Origin: Achromobacter pulmonis
Lineage (GTDB): Bacteria; Pseudomonadota; Gammaproteobacteria; Burkholderiales; Burkholderiaceae_B
Direction of reading: 5' to 3'
NCBI RefSeq assembly: GCF_902859765.1
Contig: NZ_CADIJV010000026.1
Coordinates: 17,237-81,236, forward strand
DNA: 64,000 nt
A program made the position numbers and the translations under genes. Below are positions 51,772 through 60,907 of this stretch, in pieces (the stretch's first letter is position 1; each line of letters begins with the position of its first letter). Under the pieces are notes generated by a model, which made no database searches, had not been told where the DNA came from, and saw nothing but the letters and a program-made list of their open reading frames with translations.

Positions 51772-53043
51772 CTACAGAAACGCCGTACTGATGGCGGGAA
51801 TGTAAGAGATGATGAGGATGTCGATGATCAGGACCGCGAGGAACAAGAGCAGGTAGCGGGCCAGTTCATGCATCTTCAGTTGAGCGACTTCGCACACCAC
51901 GAACAGGTTCACGCCCACCGGGGGCGTCACCATGCCCACGGCGAGGTTGGTGATGACGATCATGCCGAAGTGGAAGGGGTCGATGCCGAAGCTCACGCTG
52001 ATGGGGGCAAGGATCGGAACGATGATCAGGATCGCGGCCAGTGCCTCGATGAACATGCCGACGATGAACAGCATGCCGTTCACCAGCAGCAGGAAGGCGA
52101 TGGGGCTGGTGGTGACCGATCCGAGCATGGCGGCCACGCGTTGCGGCACCTGGTTGATCGTCAGCAGATAGGCGAAAACCGCGGCAAAGGCGACGATCAG
52201 CAGGATGATCGCGGACATCACGGCGGCCCGGCCGAAGATGCCCAGCAGGTTCCTGGGCGTGATTTCCTTGTAGACGAACATTCCCAGCACCAGGCCGTAC
52301 AGCACCGCCACGCAAGAAGCTTCGGTCGGCGTGAACAGCCCGCCGTAGATGCCGCCCAGGATGATGACGGGCATCATCAGCGCCAGGGTTGCGTCCCGCA
52401 GGGCCGCCACAACGCCCCGGGTCCAGTTTTTCAGGCTGACCGTGCGCACCTCGTCGCAGCCCTTGATGCTGGCAATGACGCAGACCGTCAGGATCAGTGA
52501 CAACGCAATCAGCAAGCCGGGAAGGATCCCCGCGATGAACAGCGCGCCGACCGAGACATTGGCCGTCAGTGCATAGACCACCATCGGAATCGAGGGCGGG
52601 ATGATGGCGCCAAGTTCGCCCGACGACGCGGCGATGGAGGCCGCGAACGAGCGGGGATAGCCCTTTTTTTCCATTTCCGGGATCAGCACGGAGCCGATCG
52701 CGGCGGTGGTGGCCGACGACGACCCGGATACCGTGGCGAACAACAGGGACGTCAGCACCGCAACGGCGCCCAGGCCGCCCCGGATCCAGCCGACGAAGGC
52801 GTTGGCCAGCTGCACCAGCCGGCGCGCGACGCCGCCGGACTGCATCAGATGGCCCGCGAGGATGAAGAACGGCACCGCCATCAGGCTGAACGAATCCAGC
52901 GACTGGAACGCCATCTGCGCCACGATCAACAGCGACTTGTCGCCCGACTGCAAGGCCATGGCCGCCGACAGCCCCAAGGCCGTCATGATGGGCGCACCGA
53001 TCAGCATGATCGCGAAAAAGGAGACGCCTAGTACCAGGATCAT
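51772..53043 (-). CDS. TRAP transporter large permease (DctM family)
   Basis: A 423-residue inner-membrane protein with about twelve hydrophobic segments. Characteristic stretches are LMAVPFFILAGHLMQSGG, ATVSGSSSATTAAIGSVLIPEM, GELGAIIPPSIPMVVYA and GMVTPPVGVNLFVV. It is the Na+-coupled transport subunit. Its ATG overlaps the DctQ stop as ATGA, which sets the start; the upstream open frame is the DctQ gene in another frame. Confidence 0.96.
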   Translation of the reverse strand: MILVLGVSFFAIMLIGAPIMTALGLSAAMALQSGDKSLLIVAQMAFQSLDSFSLMAVPFFILAGHLMQSGGVARRLVQLANAFVGWIRGGLGAVAVLTSLLFATVSGSSSATTAAIGSVLIPEMEKKGYPRSFAASIAASSGELGAIIPPSIPMVVYALTANVSVGALFIAGILPGLLIALSLILTVCVIASIKGCDEVRTVSLKNWTRGVVAALRDATLALMMPVIILGGIYGGLFTPTEASCVAVLYGLVLGMFVYKEITPRNLLGIFGRAAVMSAIILLIVAFAAVFAYLLTINQVPQRVAAMLGSVTTSPIAFLLLVNGMLFIVGMFIEALAAILIIVPILAPISVSFGIDPFHFGMIVITNLAVGMVTPPVGVNLFVVCEVAQLKMHELARYLLLFLAVLIIDILIISYIPAISTAFL

Positions 53044-53630
53044 AATGCCCCCTCGACACTGCTCTTGATTTCCATCGCCTCTTCCATTTCCGCCGACTCG
53101 CGCAGCGGCGACGGCGCGTCCAGCAGTTCCCTCGCGGCATTCGTAAGCGTGTTGGCGCACATGAGCAGGCAGCCGATCGCCATCAACGCATAGACATACG
53201 CCATGGGCATTTCCATTGCGGGAGACCATTGCTTCAGCCCGAGTTCGATCAGCCGGACGGACTTCCAGACCAGCAGCATGGCCAGCGCCAGGGTCAGCAG
53301 GTGGGACACCAGCCGCAGCCAGCGGGCCAGCCGCCTGGGAACCAGGCTGACGAAGATGTCGACGCCGATGAGCCGCAGGTGGTAGGCGGCGGCCGCGCCG
53401 CCGATGAAGACGCTGCCGACCATCAGATAGCGCGCAAGCTCTTCGGCCCATGGTGTCGTCAGCGGGATGCCGGTGTAGGTGTAGAGCAGCCGCGCGAAAA
53501 CGGATACCGAAATGGCAATGAGCATGCCCAGCAGGAACAGGCCGGCGCACTTTTCCGCCAGGTTGTTGATGGCGAGCATGGTGCGTTGCAGTGCCAGGAA
53601 TTTCTCGTGGGAGGCGCAGCGTTCGCTCAT
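53040..53630 (-). CDS. TRAP transporter small permease (DctQ family)
   Basis: A 196-residue inner-membrane protein with four hydrophobic segments. The DctQ signature is TPWAEELARYLMVGSVFIGGAAAAY followed by HLRLIGVDIFVSLVPRR. It forms the membrane complex with DctM. The start at MSERCAS has GGGAGG five bases upstream; the frame's earlier ATG has none. Confidence 0.94.
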   Translation of the reverse strand: MSERCASHEKFLALQRTMLAINNLAEKCAGLFLLGMLIAISVSVFARLLYTYTGIPLTTPWAEELARYLMVGSVFIGGAAAAYHLRLIGVDIFVSLVPRRLARWLRLVSHLLTLALAMLLVWKSVRLIELGLKQWSPAMEMPMAYVYALMAIGCLLMCANTLTNAARELLDAPSPLRESAEMEEAMEIKSSVEGAL

Positions 53631-53738
53631 AAGGCCTCCCCGGTCTGGTGGTGTGGTGTCATCAAGTCTCCCCTTGGTGGTGGTCGGTATTGCCAACGGT
53701 TGTTTTTTTAGGTTGGCGCTTCGGTCTTGCGCGCAGCG

Positions 53739-54674
53739 TCAGCGATGGTTCTCCTCATCGGCAAGGATGCGGGCGGCCTTGCGCAGCGCGGTTTCGTAGC
53801 GCTGCTGCTCGATGGCGACCTGCTCGGGCGTCCATTGGTAGAACCCGCGCAGGCTGGCCGATTTGACGCCGATGTCACCGTCGTCCACCAGCTTGCGCAT
53901 GTAGGCGCTGGGCGCCTGGTCGGTGCGCAGGTACGGGTACATCGTGGTGGCGGCGGCGCAATGGATGTCGATGCCTGCCAGGTCCTTTTGCAGCAACGGG
54001 CCGGCGGCGATGTAGCGGAATCCAAAGCCGTAGCGAACCGCGGCGTCGACGTCCTCGGCCGAGGCGAAATCTTCTTCGACCAGGGCGATGGCTTCGCGCA
54101 TCAAGGCATGCTGGATCCGGTTGGCGAGAAAGCCGGGAATATCGCGCTTGACGCGGATGGGCTTCTTGCCGACGCCGCGCATGATGTCGCTGACCTGCCG
54201 GGCGATTCCGGGGTCGGAAACGGCGCTGCTTACCACTTCGACCGCCGGCACCAGATGCGCGGGCATGAAGAAGTGCAGCCCCAGCATCCGGCGCTGCGTG
54301 GAGAGGTCCGCGCCGATCCGGCTGATGGGGAAACTGGAGGAGTTGCTGGTCAGCGGCGTCGGGGCCGGACACAGGGCTTCGAGTTCGGCGAAGACGGCCT
54401 GCTTGAGCGCCAGATCCTCGAACACGCATTCAATGACGATGTCGACGCCGTTCCAGTCGATATCGGCCAGCGTGCCGTGCACGACAAGCGACTCTGCGTC
54501 GCCTTCGGCGCCTAGCGCCTGTCGGGCCGCCCGCACTTTCGCGGGTACGGCACGGCGGGCCGCCGTTGCCGATTCGGCCACATGGACACGCCACCCCGCC
54601 ACGTCGAACATGGCGGCGATCGCGCATCCCATGGTGCCACCGCCCACCACAACCACCTTGCTGATGTTGGACAT
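53739..54674 (-). CDS. 3-hydroxyacyl-CoA dehydrogenase family protein
   Basis: A 311-residue NAD-dependent dehydrogenase. The N-terminal Rossmann loop is VVVVGGGTMGCAIA, SNSSSFPIS is the family Ser/Asn region, catalytic-His context is GLHFFMPAHLVPAVEVV, and the C-terminal helical domain contains PGFLANRIQHALMREAIALVEE. Relatives oxidise 3-hydroxyacyl-CoA or, in the lambda-crystallin branch, L-gulonate. It heads the cluster with the TRAP and uronate-dehydrogenase-like genes, so a sugar-acid substrate is possible. The HFF motif, however, is more like acyl-CoA enzymes. Confidence 0.9.
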   Translation of the reverse strand: MSNISKVVVVGGGTMGCAIAAMFDVAGWRVHVAESATAARRAVPAKVRAARQALGAEGDAESLVVHGTLADIDWNGVDIVIECVFEDLALKQAVFAELEALCPAPTPLTSNSSSFPISRIGADLSTQRRMLGLHFFMPAHLVPAVEVVSSAVSDPGIARQVSDIMRGVGKKPIRVKRDIPGFLANRIQHALMREAIALVEEDFASAEDVDAAVRYGFGFRYIAAGPLLQKDLAGIDIHCAAATTMYPYLRTDQAPSAYMRKLVDDGDIGVKSASLRGFYQWTPEQVAIEQQRYETALRKAARILADEENHR

Positions 54675-54716
54675 CTCTTTCCCCGTATTAAGGCTTGGTC
54701 AAGTGCTGGGGCACAA

Positions 54717-54743
54717 TTTACCGAGGTGCTTGTGATTGGTAAA
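54717..54743. promoter_or_regulatory. Candidate LysR operator, TTTACC-N15-GGTAAA
   Basis: A perfect 6-bp dyad (54717-54722 / 54738-54743) in the AT-rich 145-bp gap between the divergent dehydrogenase/TRAP cluster and its LysR gene. Confidence 0.45.
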
Positions 54744-54819
54744 ATTCAAATAAACGAATAGAGTTTTCAAAAAAACAAATAACTCGCCGGCCACTGAATT
54801 CAATGGGGAGATTTCGTTA

Positions 54820-55713
54820 ATGCTCGGCGATCTCAAGCAGTTGCGTGCATTTCTTGCCATTGCGCGCCTTGGCAATTTCACGCGCGCCGCATACGAACTG
54901 AACATTTCCCAGTCGGCACTGACGATCCAGATCCAGCAGCTCGAGACACACTTGCGGACGCAGTTGTTTGATCGCAACCGCAGAAGCGTCAATCTCACGC
55001 CTCAGGGCCAGGAGCTTTTCTCCCGCATCGAACGCCTGGTCGTGGAAATCGAAGACCTGGTCACTTACGCCCGGGATGCGAACGATCCGGATCGCGGCAC
55101 GGTGACCGTCGCGGCCTTGCCGTCGGTAGCCGCTGGCCTGTTGCCTCGCGCGATTCATCGGCTGAACCGTGAATACCCGCGTATCACCGTGCGCATACGC
55201 GACACCGTCGCGGCCCGCCTGACCTACCTGATCCGCAATGGCGAGGTGGATTTCGGCGTGGGCAGCCCGGTCAAGCGCGACCAGGAACTGGTGTGGGAAA
55301 AGTTGATGACCGACCGCTTCTGCGCCTTCGTCGCGCCCGACTATCCGTGGACCACGCGCGACAGCGTGACGCTCAGGGAACTGGCCGGGCCGCCGCTGAT
55401 TCTGCCGGTCAGGGAAAGCAGCATCCGCATGCATATCGAAGCCGCGGCCGACAAGCACCGGATCTCGCTGCCGGCGGCCTACGAGGCCGTCTACAACTCG
55501 ACCATCATGGCGATGGCGGCCCAGGGGCTGGGGGTAGCCGTGCTTTCCGAACTGGTGGTGCGCAGCGGCGATGCCAACCGCCTGCGCCGCATTTCGATCG
55601 AGGACCCGCCGCTGTACCGGTTCATCGGTATCCTGCGGCGGGCGGGCCGTTCGTTGTCGCGGCCGGCGGAGTTACTGATTGATGCCTTGCGGACGGTTGC
55701 CGGCGGGGATTGA
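54820..55713 (+). CDS. LysR-family transcriptional regulator of the TRAP/dehydrogenase cluster
   Basis: A 297-residue regulator. Its HTH at residues 2-60 (LGDLKQLRAFLAIARLGNFTRAA, SQSALTIQIQQLETHL) is followed by an effector domain starting TVTVAALPSVAAGLLPRAI. It is divergent from the 53739-48883 cluster, which it probably activates in response to the transported acid or its product. Confidence 0.92.
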   Translation: MLGDLKQLRAFLAIARLGNFTRAAYELNISQSALTIQIQQLETHLRTQLFDRNRRSVNLTPQGQELFSRIERLVVEIEDLVTYARDANDPDRGTVTVAALPSVAAGLLPRAIHRLNREYPRITVRIRDTVAARLTYLIRNGEVDFGVGSPVKRDQELVWEKLMTDRFCAFVAPDYPWTTRDSVTLRELAGPPLILPVRESSIRMHIEAAADKHRISLPAAYEAVYNSTIMAMAAQGLGVAVLSELVVRSGDANRLRRISIEDPPLYRFIGILRRAGRSLSRPAELLIDALRTVAGGD

Positions 55714-55835
55714 GCCGCTGTGGCCGGCGTGGGGAGCGTTCGCTGCCGGCTTCCTGAATCCCTGGCGGGCCCAGGGCTTTTGCATGGCCGCGTGCCGCCA
55801 TGTTCTACGCTAACCCTCTGTCCCCGGAGATTGTC

Positions 55836-56486
55836 ATGTCCAAGATCACCATCGATTTCGTTTCCGACGTTGCCTGTCCCTGGTGCGCGGTTGGCCTGGG
55901 CGGCCTGCTGGCCGCCATTGACCGCGTGCGCGATGAGGCCGAGGTCGAGCTGCATTTCCAGCCGTTCGAACTGAACCCCGATATGCCCGGCGGCGGACAG
56001 AACACCATCGAACGGTTGATGGCGAAGTATGGTTACAGCCGCGAGCAGGTGCAGGCCAACCGCAAAGTGATCAGCGAGCGGGCGGCGGCCGTCGGCATGC
56101 GCATGCGCATGGCGGACGACAACCGGTCGTTCAATACCTTTGACGCGCATCGCCTGCTGCATTGGGCCGGCCTGGAAGGCCAGGGCAGCCAGACGGCGCT
56201 GAAAAAGCGCCTGCTGGAGACCTATCATTACGACAACCAGGACACCAGCGATGTCGAGGTGCTGGTGCAGGCGGCGGCCGATGCCGGCCTGGACGCGGCC
56301 GAGGCGCGCGCGGTGCTGGCGTCGGGCCGCTATGCCGAAGCGGTGCGCAAGGAAGAGGCCGTGTGGCGCGACCGGGGCATCACTTCGGTGCCGTCGGTGA
56401 TCCTTAACGGCAAGTACCTGGTCTCGGGCGGTCAACCGCCCGACGTGTTCGAGCAGGCGCTGCGCCAGGTGGCGCGCGAGGGCTGA
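55836..56486 (+). CDS. DsbA-family oxidoreductase (FrnE-like)
   Basis: A 216-residue cytoplasmic thioredoxin-fold protein with active site CPWC in FVSDVACPWCAVG, DAHRLLHWAG in the helical insert and a cis-Pro region GITSVPSVILNGKY. There is no signal peptide. It resembles FrnE/polyketide-type 2-hydroxychromene isomerase-like DsbA members that act in oxidative stress. The start was set at MSKITIDF, preceded by CGGAGA. It is followed 77 bp later by a LysR gene in the same direction. Confidence 0.92.
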   Translation: MSKITIDFVSDVACPWCAVGLGGLLAAIDRVRDEAEVELHFQPFELNPDMPGGGQNTIERLMAKYGYSREQVQANRKVISERAAAVGMRMRMADDNRSFNTFDAHRLLHWAGLEGQGSQTALKKRLLETYHYDNQDTSDVEVLVQAAADAGLDAAEARAVLASGRYAEAVRKEEAVWRDRGITSVPSVILNGKYLVSGGQPPDVFEQALRQVAREG

Positions 56487-56563
56487 GACGCCCGCGCCGC
56501 GTGGCGGCCGGAAGACATATTTTTCGGTATAGGCTATGCAGATTTGCCATACACTGCGCAACC

Positions 56564-57469
56564 ATGAGCCGACCGCTGAATTTCCGTCAGATCGAAGCCT
56601 TCCATGCGGTAATGCTGGCCGGCACCACTACCGGCGCGGCGCAGATGCTGCGCACCACGCAACCGTCGATCAGCCGCCTGCTGGCGCAGGCGCAGCAGGC
56701 CAGCGGCCTGAAACTGTTCGATATGGAGCGCGGCCGCCTGCGGCCGACCCGCGAAGCCAAGGACCTGTTCGACACGGTCAAGCGGCACTTCGTCGGCCTG
56801 GAACGCATCGAGGATCGCGTCGCCGCCATGCGCCGCAGCGGCAGCGGCGTATTGCGGCTGGCCTGCACGCCGGCGCTGGGCCTGGGCATGCTGCCGGGCG
56901 CGGTCGAGGAATTCGCGCAACGTTATCCCGACGTGCACATCAACATGCAGACGGTGGGCAGCCAATATCTGCGCGAGGGCCTGCTGCACGGCACCTATGA
57001 CGTCGTGGTGACGACGGTGCCGCTGGACGGCGCGCACCTGGCGCTGCAGAGCCTGCACGAGAGCGCGGCGGTCTGCGTGATGCGGCCGGATCATCCGCTT
57101 GCCACCCTGCCGGCCATCGGTATTTCCGACCTGAACGAGCGCCGCCTGCTGGTGTTGAACGCCGACGACGATGTCTATCTGCAGTTGCGCGGCGCGATGC
57201 TGGCGCATCATGTGCAGCCGGCGTCCGAGATCGAGACCACCTATTCCTCGACGATCTGCGCGCTGGCCGCGGCGGGCACGGGCCTGGGGATCGTCAATCC
57301 TTACATTGCCGAGGTCTTCGCGCAGCAACTGGCGATCCGGCCGTTCTCTCCCAGGCTGCCGGTGCGGGTCTGCATGGCCTATCCGGCGCAGACGGCGCCG
57401 TCGGTTGTGACCGAGGCCTTTGTGGAAATCCTGACGCGGCGTTTCCAGGGCATGGCGAACCTTGTCTGA
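56564..57469 (+). CDS. LysR-family transcriptional regulator
   Basis: A 301-residue regulator. The HTH (NFRQIEAFHAVMLAGTTTGAAQ, TQPSISRLLAQ) and effector domain (RLACTPALGLGMLPGAVEEFA) are complete. TTGAA-type LysR N-terminus variations place it near the CysB/GltC-like class with an AGTTTGAAQML helix. The start at MSRPLNF fits the HTH; the 21 extra upstream codons are not conserved. The target gene is unclear: the preceding DsbA-like gene and the following GCS2-like gene are both in the same direction. Confidence 0.9.
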   Translation: MSRPLNFRQIEAFHAVMLAGTTTGAAQMLRTTQPSISRLLAQAQQASGLKLFDMERGRLRPTREAKDLFDTVKRHFVGLERIEDRVAAMRRSGSGVLRLACTPALGLGMLPGAVEEFAQRYPDVHINMQTVGSQYLREGLLHGTYDVVVTTVPLDGAHLALQSLHESAAVCVMRPDHPLATLPAIGISDLNERRLLVLNADDDVYLQLRGAMLAHHVQPASEIETTYSSTICALAAAGTGLGIVNPYIAEVFAQQLAIRPFSPRLPVRVCMAYPAQTAPSVVTEAFVEILTRRFQGMANLV

Positions 57470-57620
57470 GCCGGCGCCGCGCCCGCGCGGAACGCGGGCC
57501 CGTGCCGTGTTACTAATCCCTCATTGTGCAGATTGCTCCAGGAGTTCTACCCGCCATGTCCGCCGTCTTTGTCCGAGTCCGTAAGCGCCATGCCGCCGCG
57601 CACCCCGCGGGAGCGGCGCG

Positions 57621-59099
57621 ATGACGCCACGCGCCGGGCAGACGCTGGGACTGGAGATGGAAATGGCGGTGGCGCGGCGCGACAGCGGCGCCAGCCACCT
57701 GGTGGGAGGCTATTTCGAGTCGCTCGCCGCCATCAAGGCCGCGCGCGGGGAAGCCCCCCAAGTGGCGCGCATTGGCGAGCGCGCCGTCAGTGTGTCGGTC
57801 GCGGCCGGCGAGAGCGGGCTGGACAATGGTTTCAACCTGCTGGAAACCGCGTTCGCGCCGGTGTCCGAGACGCAGGGCGGCCTGGCGGAACTGGCGCGGC
57901 GCGCCAGCCGCGAATTGCGCGATGCCTGCGATGCGCTGGCCGGCGAGGACGCGCTATTGCTGAACGCCTCGGAACACCCGGATTGCACCCTGGATCCGCG
58001 CTGGTATGCGGCGGCGCACGTGCCGCGTCCGATCTACCGCGAGCTGGTTGGCCACAGGGAATGGCTGCATCGCGTCGGCATCGACGCCAAGGCCCAGAAC
58101 AGTCCCTGCACATCGGTGGCGGTCGGGCAGGCCGCGCGGGCGTTGAACGTGGTGCTGGCACTGGCCCCCGCCAGCATTGCGCTGTTTGCCAACAGCCCGC
58201 TGGAGAACGGCCGCGTCACCGGGTTGAAGGAAAACCGACTGACGGTATGGGACCGCATGTTCCGCCATTCGCGCTATGCCGGCGATCACTATCTGCAGCG
58301 CTTGCCTGAACGTCCGTTCGTGGACCTGGGCGACTATTTCCGCTGGATGTTCGCGCCGGGCACGGCCAGCCGCTGCCTGCCGCTGGCGGCGGACGAAGGC
58401 TACAAGTCCGCCACCGGCGTATACCTGAGCGGGGCGCCGTCGCTGGCGGCATTCCTGGCCTCCGATGGCTGGCGCGGGCGGCGTTCGGATACCGGCGAAT
58501 GGGTGACGGTCGCGCCGCAGGGCGGGCATTTCGAGTATTCGCAGTTCGCGCATTTTCTCGATGCGCGCTGGCGCTACCGGCTGGCGGCGCCGCTGCCGCT
58601 GGAGGCGCTGCGCGAGGCCTGGCGTCAGCCGGGCGGCATCGAGGACCTGTATGAACGCCTGGGCGCCAGCGGCTATATCGAGGGTCGCGCGCCGGGGGCG
58701 GGGTTCGCCGACGCGCAGCTGTTGGACGAGGCCGGCGCGCAGGTGGCGGCCACGCGAGTGATGGCGCCGTCCGCCCTGCAGTTGGGGCTGATGCGCAACC
58801 TGTCGCAGGCCGAGGATCTGCTGCGGTCATGGGGGTGGCTGCGGTTGCGCGCCATGCGCGCCGATGCGATCCGCGATGCGCTGCACGATGCCGCCGTGCT
58901 CGACCTGGCCACCGAGGTGCTGGCGGTGGCCGAGGCCGGGCTGGCGCCGCATGAGCGCCATTGGCTGGCCTATGCGAACTATGCCGTGGAGGCGCGCAGC
59001 ACCGGCGCGGACCGCCTGCTGCGCTTGTGGCGCGAACACGCGGGCGCTTCCGACCGGCTGGCGCGGGTGTGCCGCGCCAGGGCCGTGCTGCCGCTCTGA
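57621..59099 (+). CDS. Glutamate-cysteine ligase family (GCS2-like) protein
   Basis: A 492-residue ATP-dependent carboxylate-amine ligase. The N-terminal GLEMEMAVARR strand supplies the metal-binding Glu pair, and DNGFNLLETAFAPVSE, the RVTGLKENRLTVWDRMFRHSR region and GGHFEYSQFAHFLDARWRYR are family-like. Relatives make gamma-glutamylcysteine or other gamma-glutamyl amides (as EgtA or GshA of plant type). Alcaligenaceae normally also have a separate GshA, so this may serve a different acceptor. The start at ATG 57621 fits the conserved beginning. Confidence 0.78.
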   Translation: MTPRAGQTLGLEMEMAVARRDSGASHLVGGYFESLAAIKAARGEAPQVARIGERAVSVSVAAGESGLDNGFNLLETAFAPVSETQGGLAELARRASRELRDACDALAGEDALLLNASEHPDCTLDPRWYAAAHVPRPIYRELVGHREWLHRVGIDAKAQNSPCTSVAVGQAARALNVVLALAPASIALFANSPLENGRVTGLKENRLTVWDRMFRHSRYAGDHYLQRLPERPFVDLGDYFRWMFAPGTASRCLPLAADEGYKSATGVYLSGAPSLAAFLASDGWRGRRSDTGEWVTVAPQGGHFEYSQFAHFLDARWRYRLAAPLPLEALREAWRQPGGIEDLYERLGASGYIEGRAPGAGFADAQLLDEAGAQVAATRVMAPSALQLGLMRNLSQAEDLLRSWGWLRLRAMRADAIRDALHDAAVLDLATEVLAVAEAGLAPHERHWLAYANYAVEARSTGADRLLRLWREHAGASDRLARVCRARAVLPL

Positions 59100-59116
59100 G
59101 CGTCAGGCGGGCGCGC

Positions 59117-60907
59117 TCAGACGCGCAGCATCGGATTCGGTCCGGGCGCCTGATCCGCATCCAGCAGGGCCAGCAGTTGCTGTTGCGGACCATCCAGCGC
59201 CGCGCCGCTGCGCAGCGCCTGCTTTTCGTCGTCGGTCAGCAGACCGGCCAGCTCCTCCAGGTTGTCGCATTCCATGGCGTAGGCCTGCTGGGTCCGGGCA
59301 TCGATCTGTTCCAGCGACTTCCAGGCCGACAGCATATGGGCCTGGTGCTGGGTCTCGTCGCTGATGCTCGAGGTCAGCGTGCCGATGCTGCCATGGAACA
59401 CGGGCAGCGCATTGGGCCCGGCGTCGCGGATCTTGATCCGGTCCGCCACGCCGGTGGCGGCCTGATCGGGATGGCTGGTGATCAGATTGACGAAGAATGA
59501 CTTGATCTTGCCCAGCACGCCGGGCTCGGGCCGCTGCGGCGGACCGCCGTGCATGATTTGGTAGGCCTTGCCGTTCTGGTCGAAGGTCAGCAGCAGGGTG
59601 CGGGCCTGCGTCTGCGCCAGCGCCTCGCCGGTCAGCGCGGTCGGCACGCCCTGGGCATTGGCCGGGTGGGTGAAGACTTCGGAGGGCATGTTGCTGCCGA
59701 TGCCGCCGTCGGCGTAGACCTTCCTGCCTTGATCGGGACTTTCCATCGCTACCGCCTTGAAGGCGACTGGAAAGGCCATGGAAATGCGCGCGGCATATGC
59801 CACCGGCATGTCTGGCGTGGTCTCGGCGCTGAAGTACTCTTCGCGTTGGTCGGTCTTGTTCCAGCCGGTAAGGGTGAGCTGCTTGAATTTCTCCGGCGCC
59901 AGCTGGTTCAGCAGCTTGAGGTCGCCGAACGTGATCATGTTGTCTTTGTGGGCCTGGTCCAGGTCGGGCAACTGCTGCAGGGTGGTCAGGCGCTCGAGCT
60001 GCCGCCCGTCCAGCTGCCCGCGGTCGGCCAGCGCCACCAGCTTGTCCTGGAAGGCCTCGGTATTCCAGTGCGCCGACAGATAGCTTTGCACGCTATGCAT
60101 GGTGGCCTGGTCCACCGCTTTGAGCGAGTTGACGGCCGGCGCCAGGCCGCCCTCCAGCTGCAGATCCGGGTAGACGCGCGCCAGGTCGCCGCCGCCGCGC
60201 AGCGCATCCAGCACGCCCGGCCGGAACAGCGTTTCGGCCGGGCCTTTTTCGAATTGGGCCGCGCTCAGGCCGGCGGCCAGGCAGGTTGCGGTAAGCGCGC
60301 CCGCCGACGAGCCGGCCAGGTGCTTGACGCCGGCCAGCATGCCGGCCTTTTCCATCTGGTCCGGTCCCGCGCTGTAACCGATGCCCTTGGCGCCGCCGCC
60401 GCGCAGCACCATGTTCTCAAGCTGCGGCGCGGGGCGGATGACGACGAACTTGTTGCCGCGCGGAATGATCTGCGGCCGCGTGTCCACCGGAGCCAGGTTG
60501 GAAAGCAGTTCGGAGCGGGCCGCGTCGACCTTGAGGCGATCCAGCGCCATCGCCGCCTGCTTGCCGGCGGACTTCATGGCGCTGGCGAAGTCCTTGCCGC
60601 CGACCGAGCCGTCTTCCTTGCGCGGCAAGGCGTCGAAGGTGCGCTGGACGATGGCGTCGAACCGGGTCTGCACGTCGCTGGCGAAATGCTCGATGCCCTT
60701 GGGGCCCATCATGTTGGCGAGGGCGCTGGTCTCCTGCTCGAAATACTGCTGGAACGATTGCCGGGCCGCGTCCAGGTGCGCGCCGTCGCGGTCGGGCGTG
60801 ACGAACAGCCCCTTGAGCTGGCCCAGCAATGAAGTGGGGGGCTGCGCGGGCGGCTGCCAGACGGTGGCGGCGGCACTGTTCTGGATGGCGCTGGAGATAT
60901 TGTTCAT
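59117..60907 (-). CDS. axoU: ExoU/AxoU-like patatin phospholipase, type III secretion effector
   Basis: A 596-residue protein with a central patatin domain (about 165-410). The oxyanion loop is Gly170-Gly-Gly-Ala-Lys-Gly, the nucleophile Ser201 lies in GSSAG, and the acid Asp400 lies in ADGG, so the Ser-Asp dyad is complete. The N-terminal ~110 residues lack a Sec signal and fit a secretion plus chaperone-binding region. The C-terminal ~190 residues would be the membrane-localisation part as in Pseudomonas ExoU. ExoU-type enzymes are phospholipase A2 cytotoxins activated by host ubiquitin. The start overlaps the chaperone stop as ATGA. The AxoU name rests on this similarity and the Achromobacter-like setting. 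Confidence 0.9.
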   Translation of the reverse strand: MNNISSAIQNSAAATVWQPPAQPPTSLLGQLKGLFVTPDRDGAHLDAARQSFQQYFEQETSALANMMGPKGIEHFASDVQTRFDAIVQRTFDALPRKEDGSVGGKDFASAMKSAGKQAAMALDRLKVDAARSELLSNLAPVDTRPQIIPRGNKFVVIRPAPQLENMVLRGGGAKGIGYSAGPDQMEKAGMLAGVKHLAGSSAGALTATCLAAGLSAAQFEKGPAETLFRPGVLDALRGGGDLARVYPDLQLEGGLAPAVNSLKAVDQATMHSVQSYLSAHWNTEAFQDKLVALADRGQLDGRQLERLTTLQQLPDLDQAHKDNMITFGDLKLLNQLAPEKFKQLTLTGWNKTDQREEYFSAETTPDMPVAYAARISMAFPVAFKAVAMESPDQGRKVYADGGIGSNMPSEVFTHPANAQGVPTALTGEALAQTQARTLLLTFDQNGKAYQIMHGGPPQRPEPGVLGKIKSFFVNLITSHPDQAATGVADRIKIRDAGPNALPVFHGSIGTLTSSISDETQHQAHMLSAWKSLEQIDARTQQAYAMECDNLEELAGLLTDDEKQALRSGAALDGPQQQLLALLDADQAPGPNPMLRV

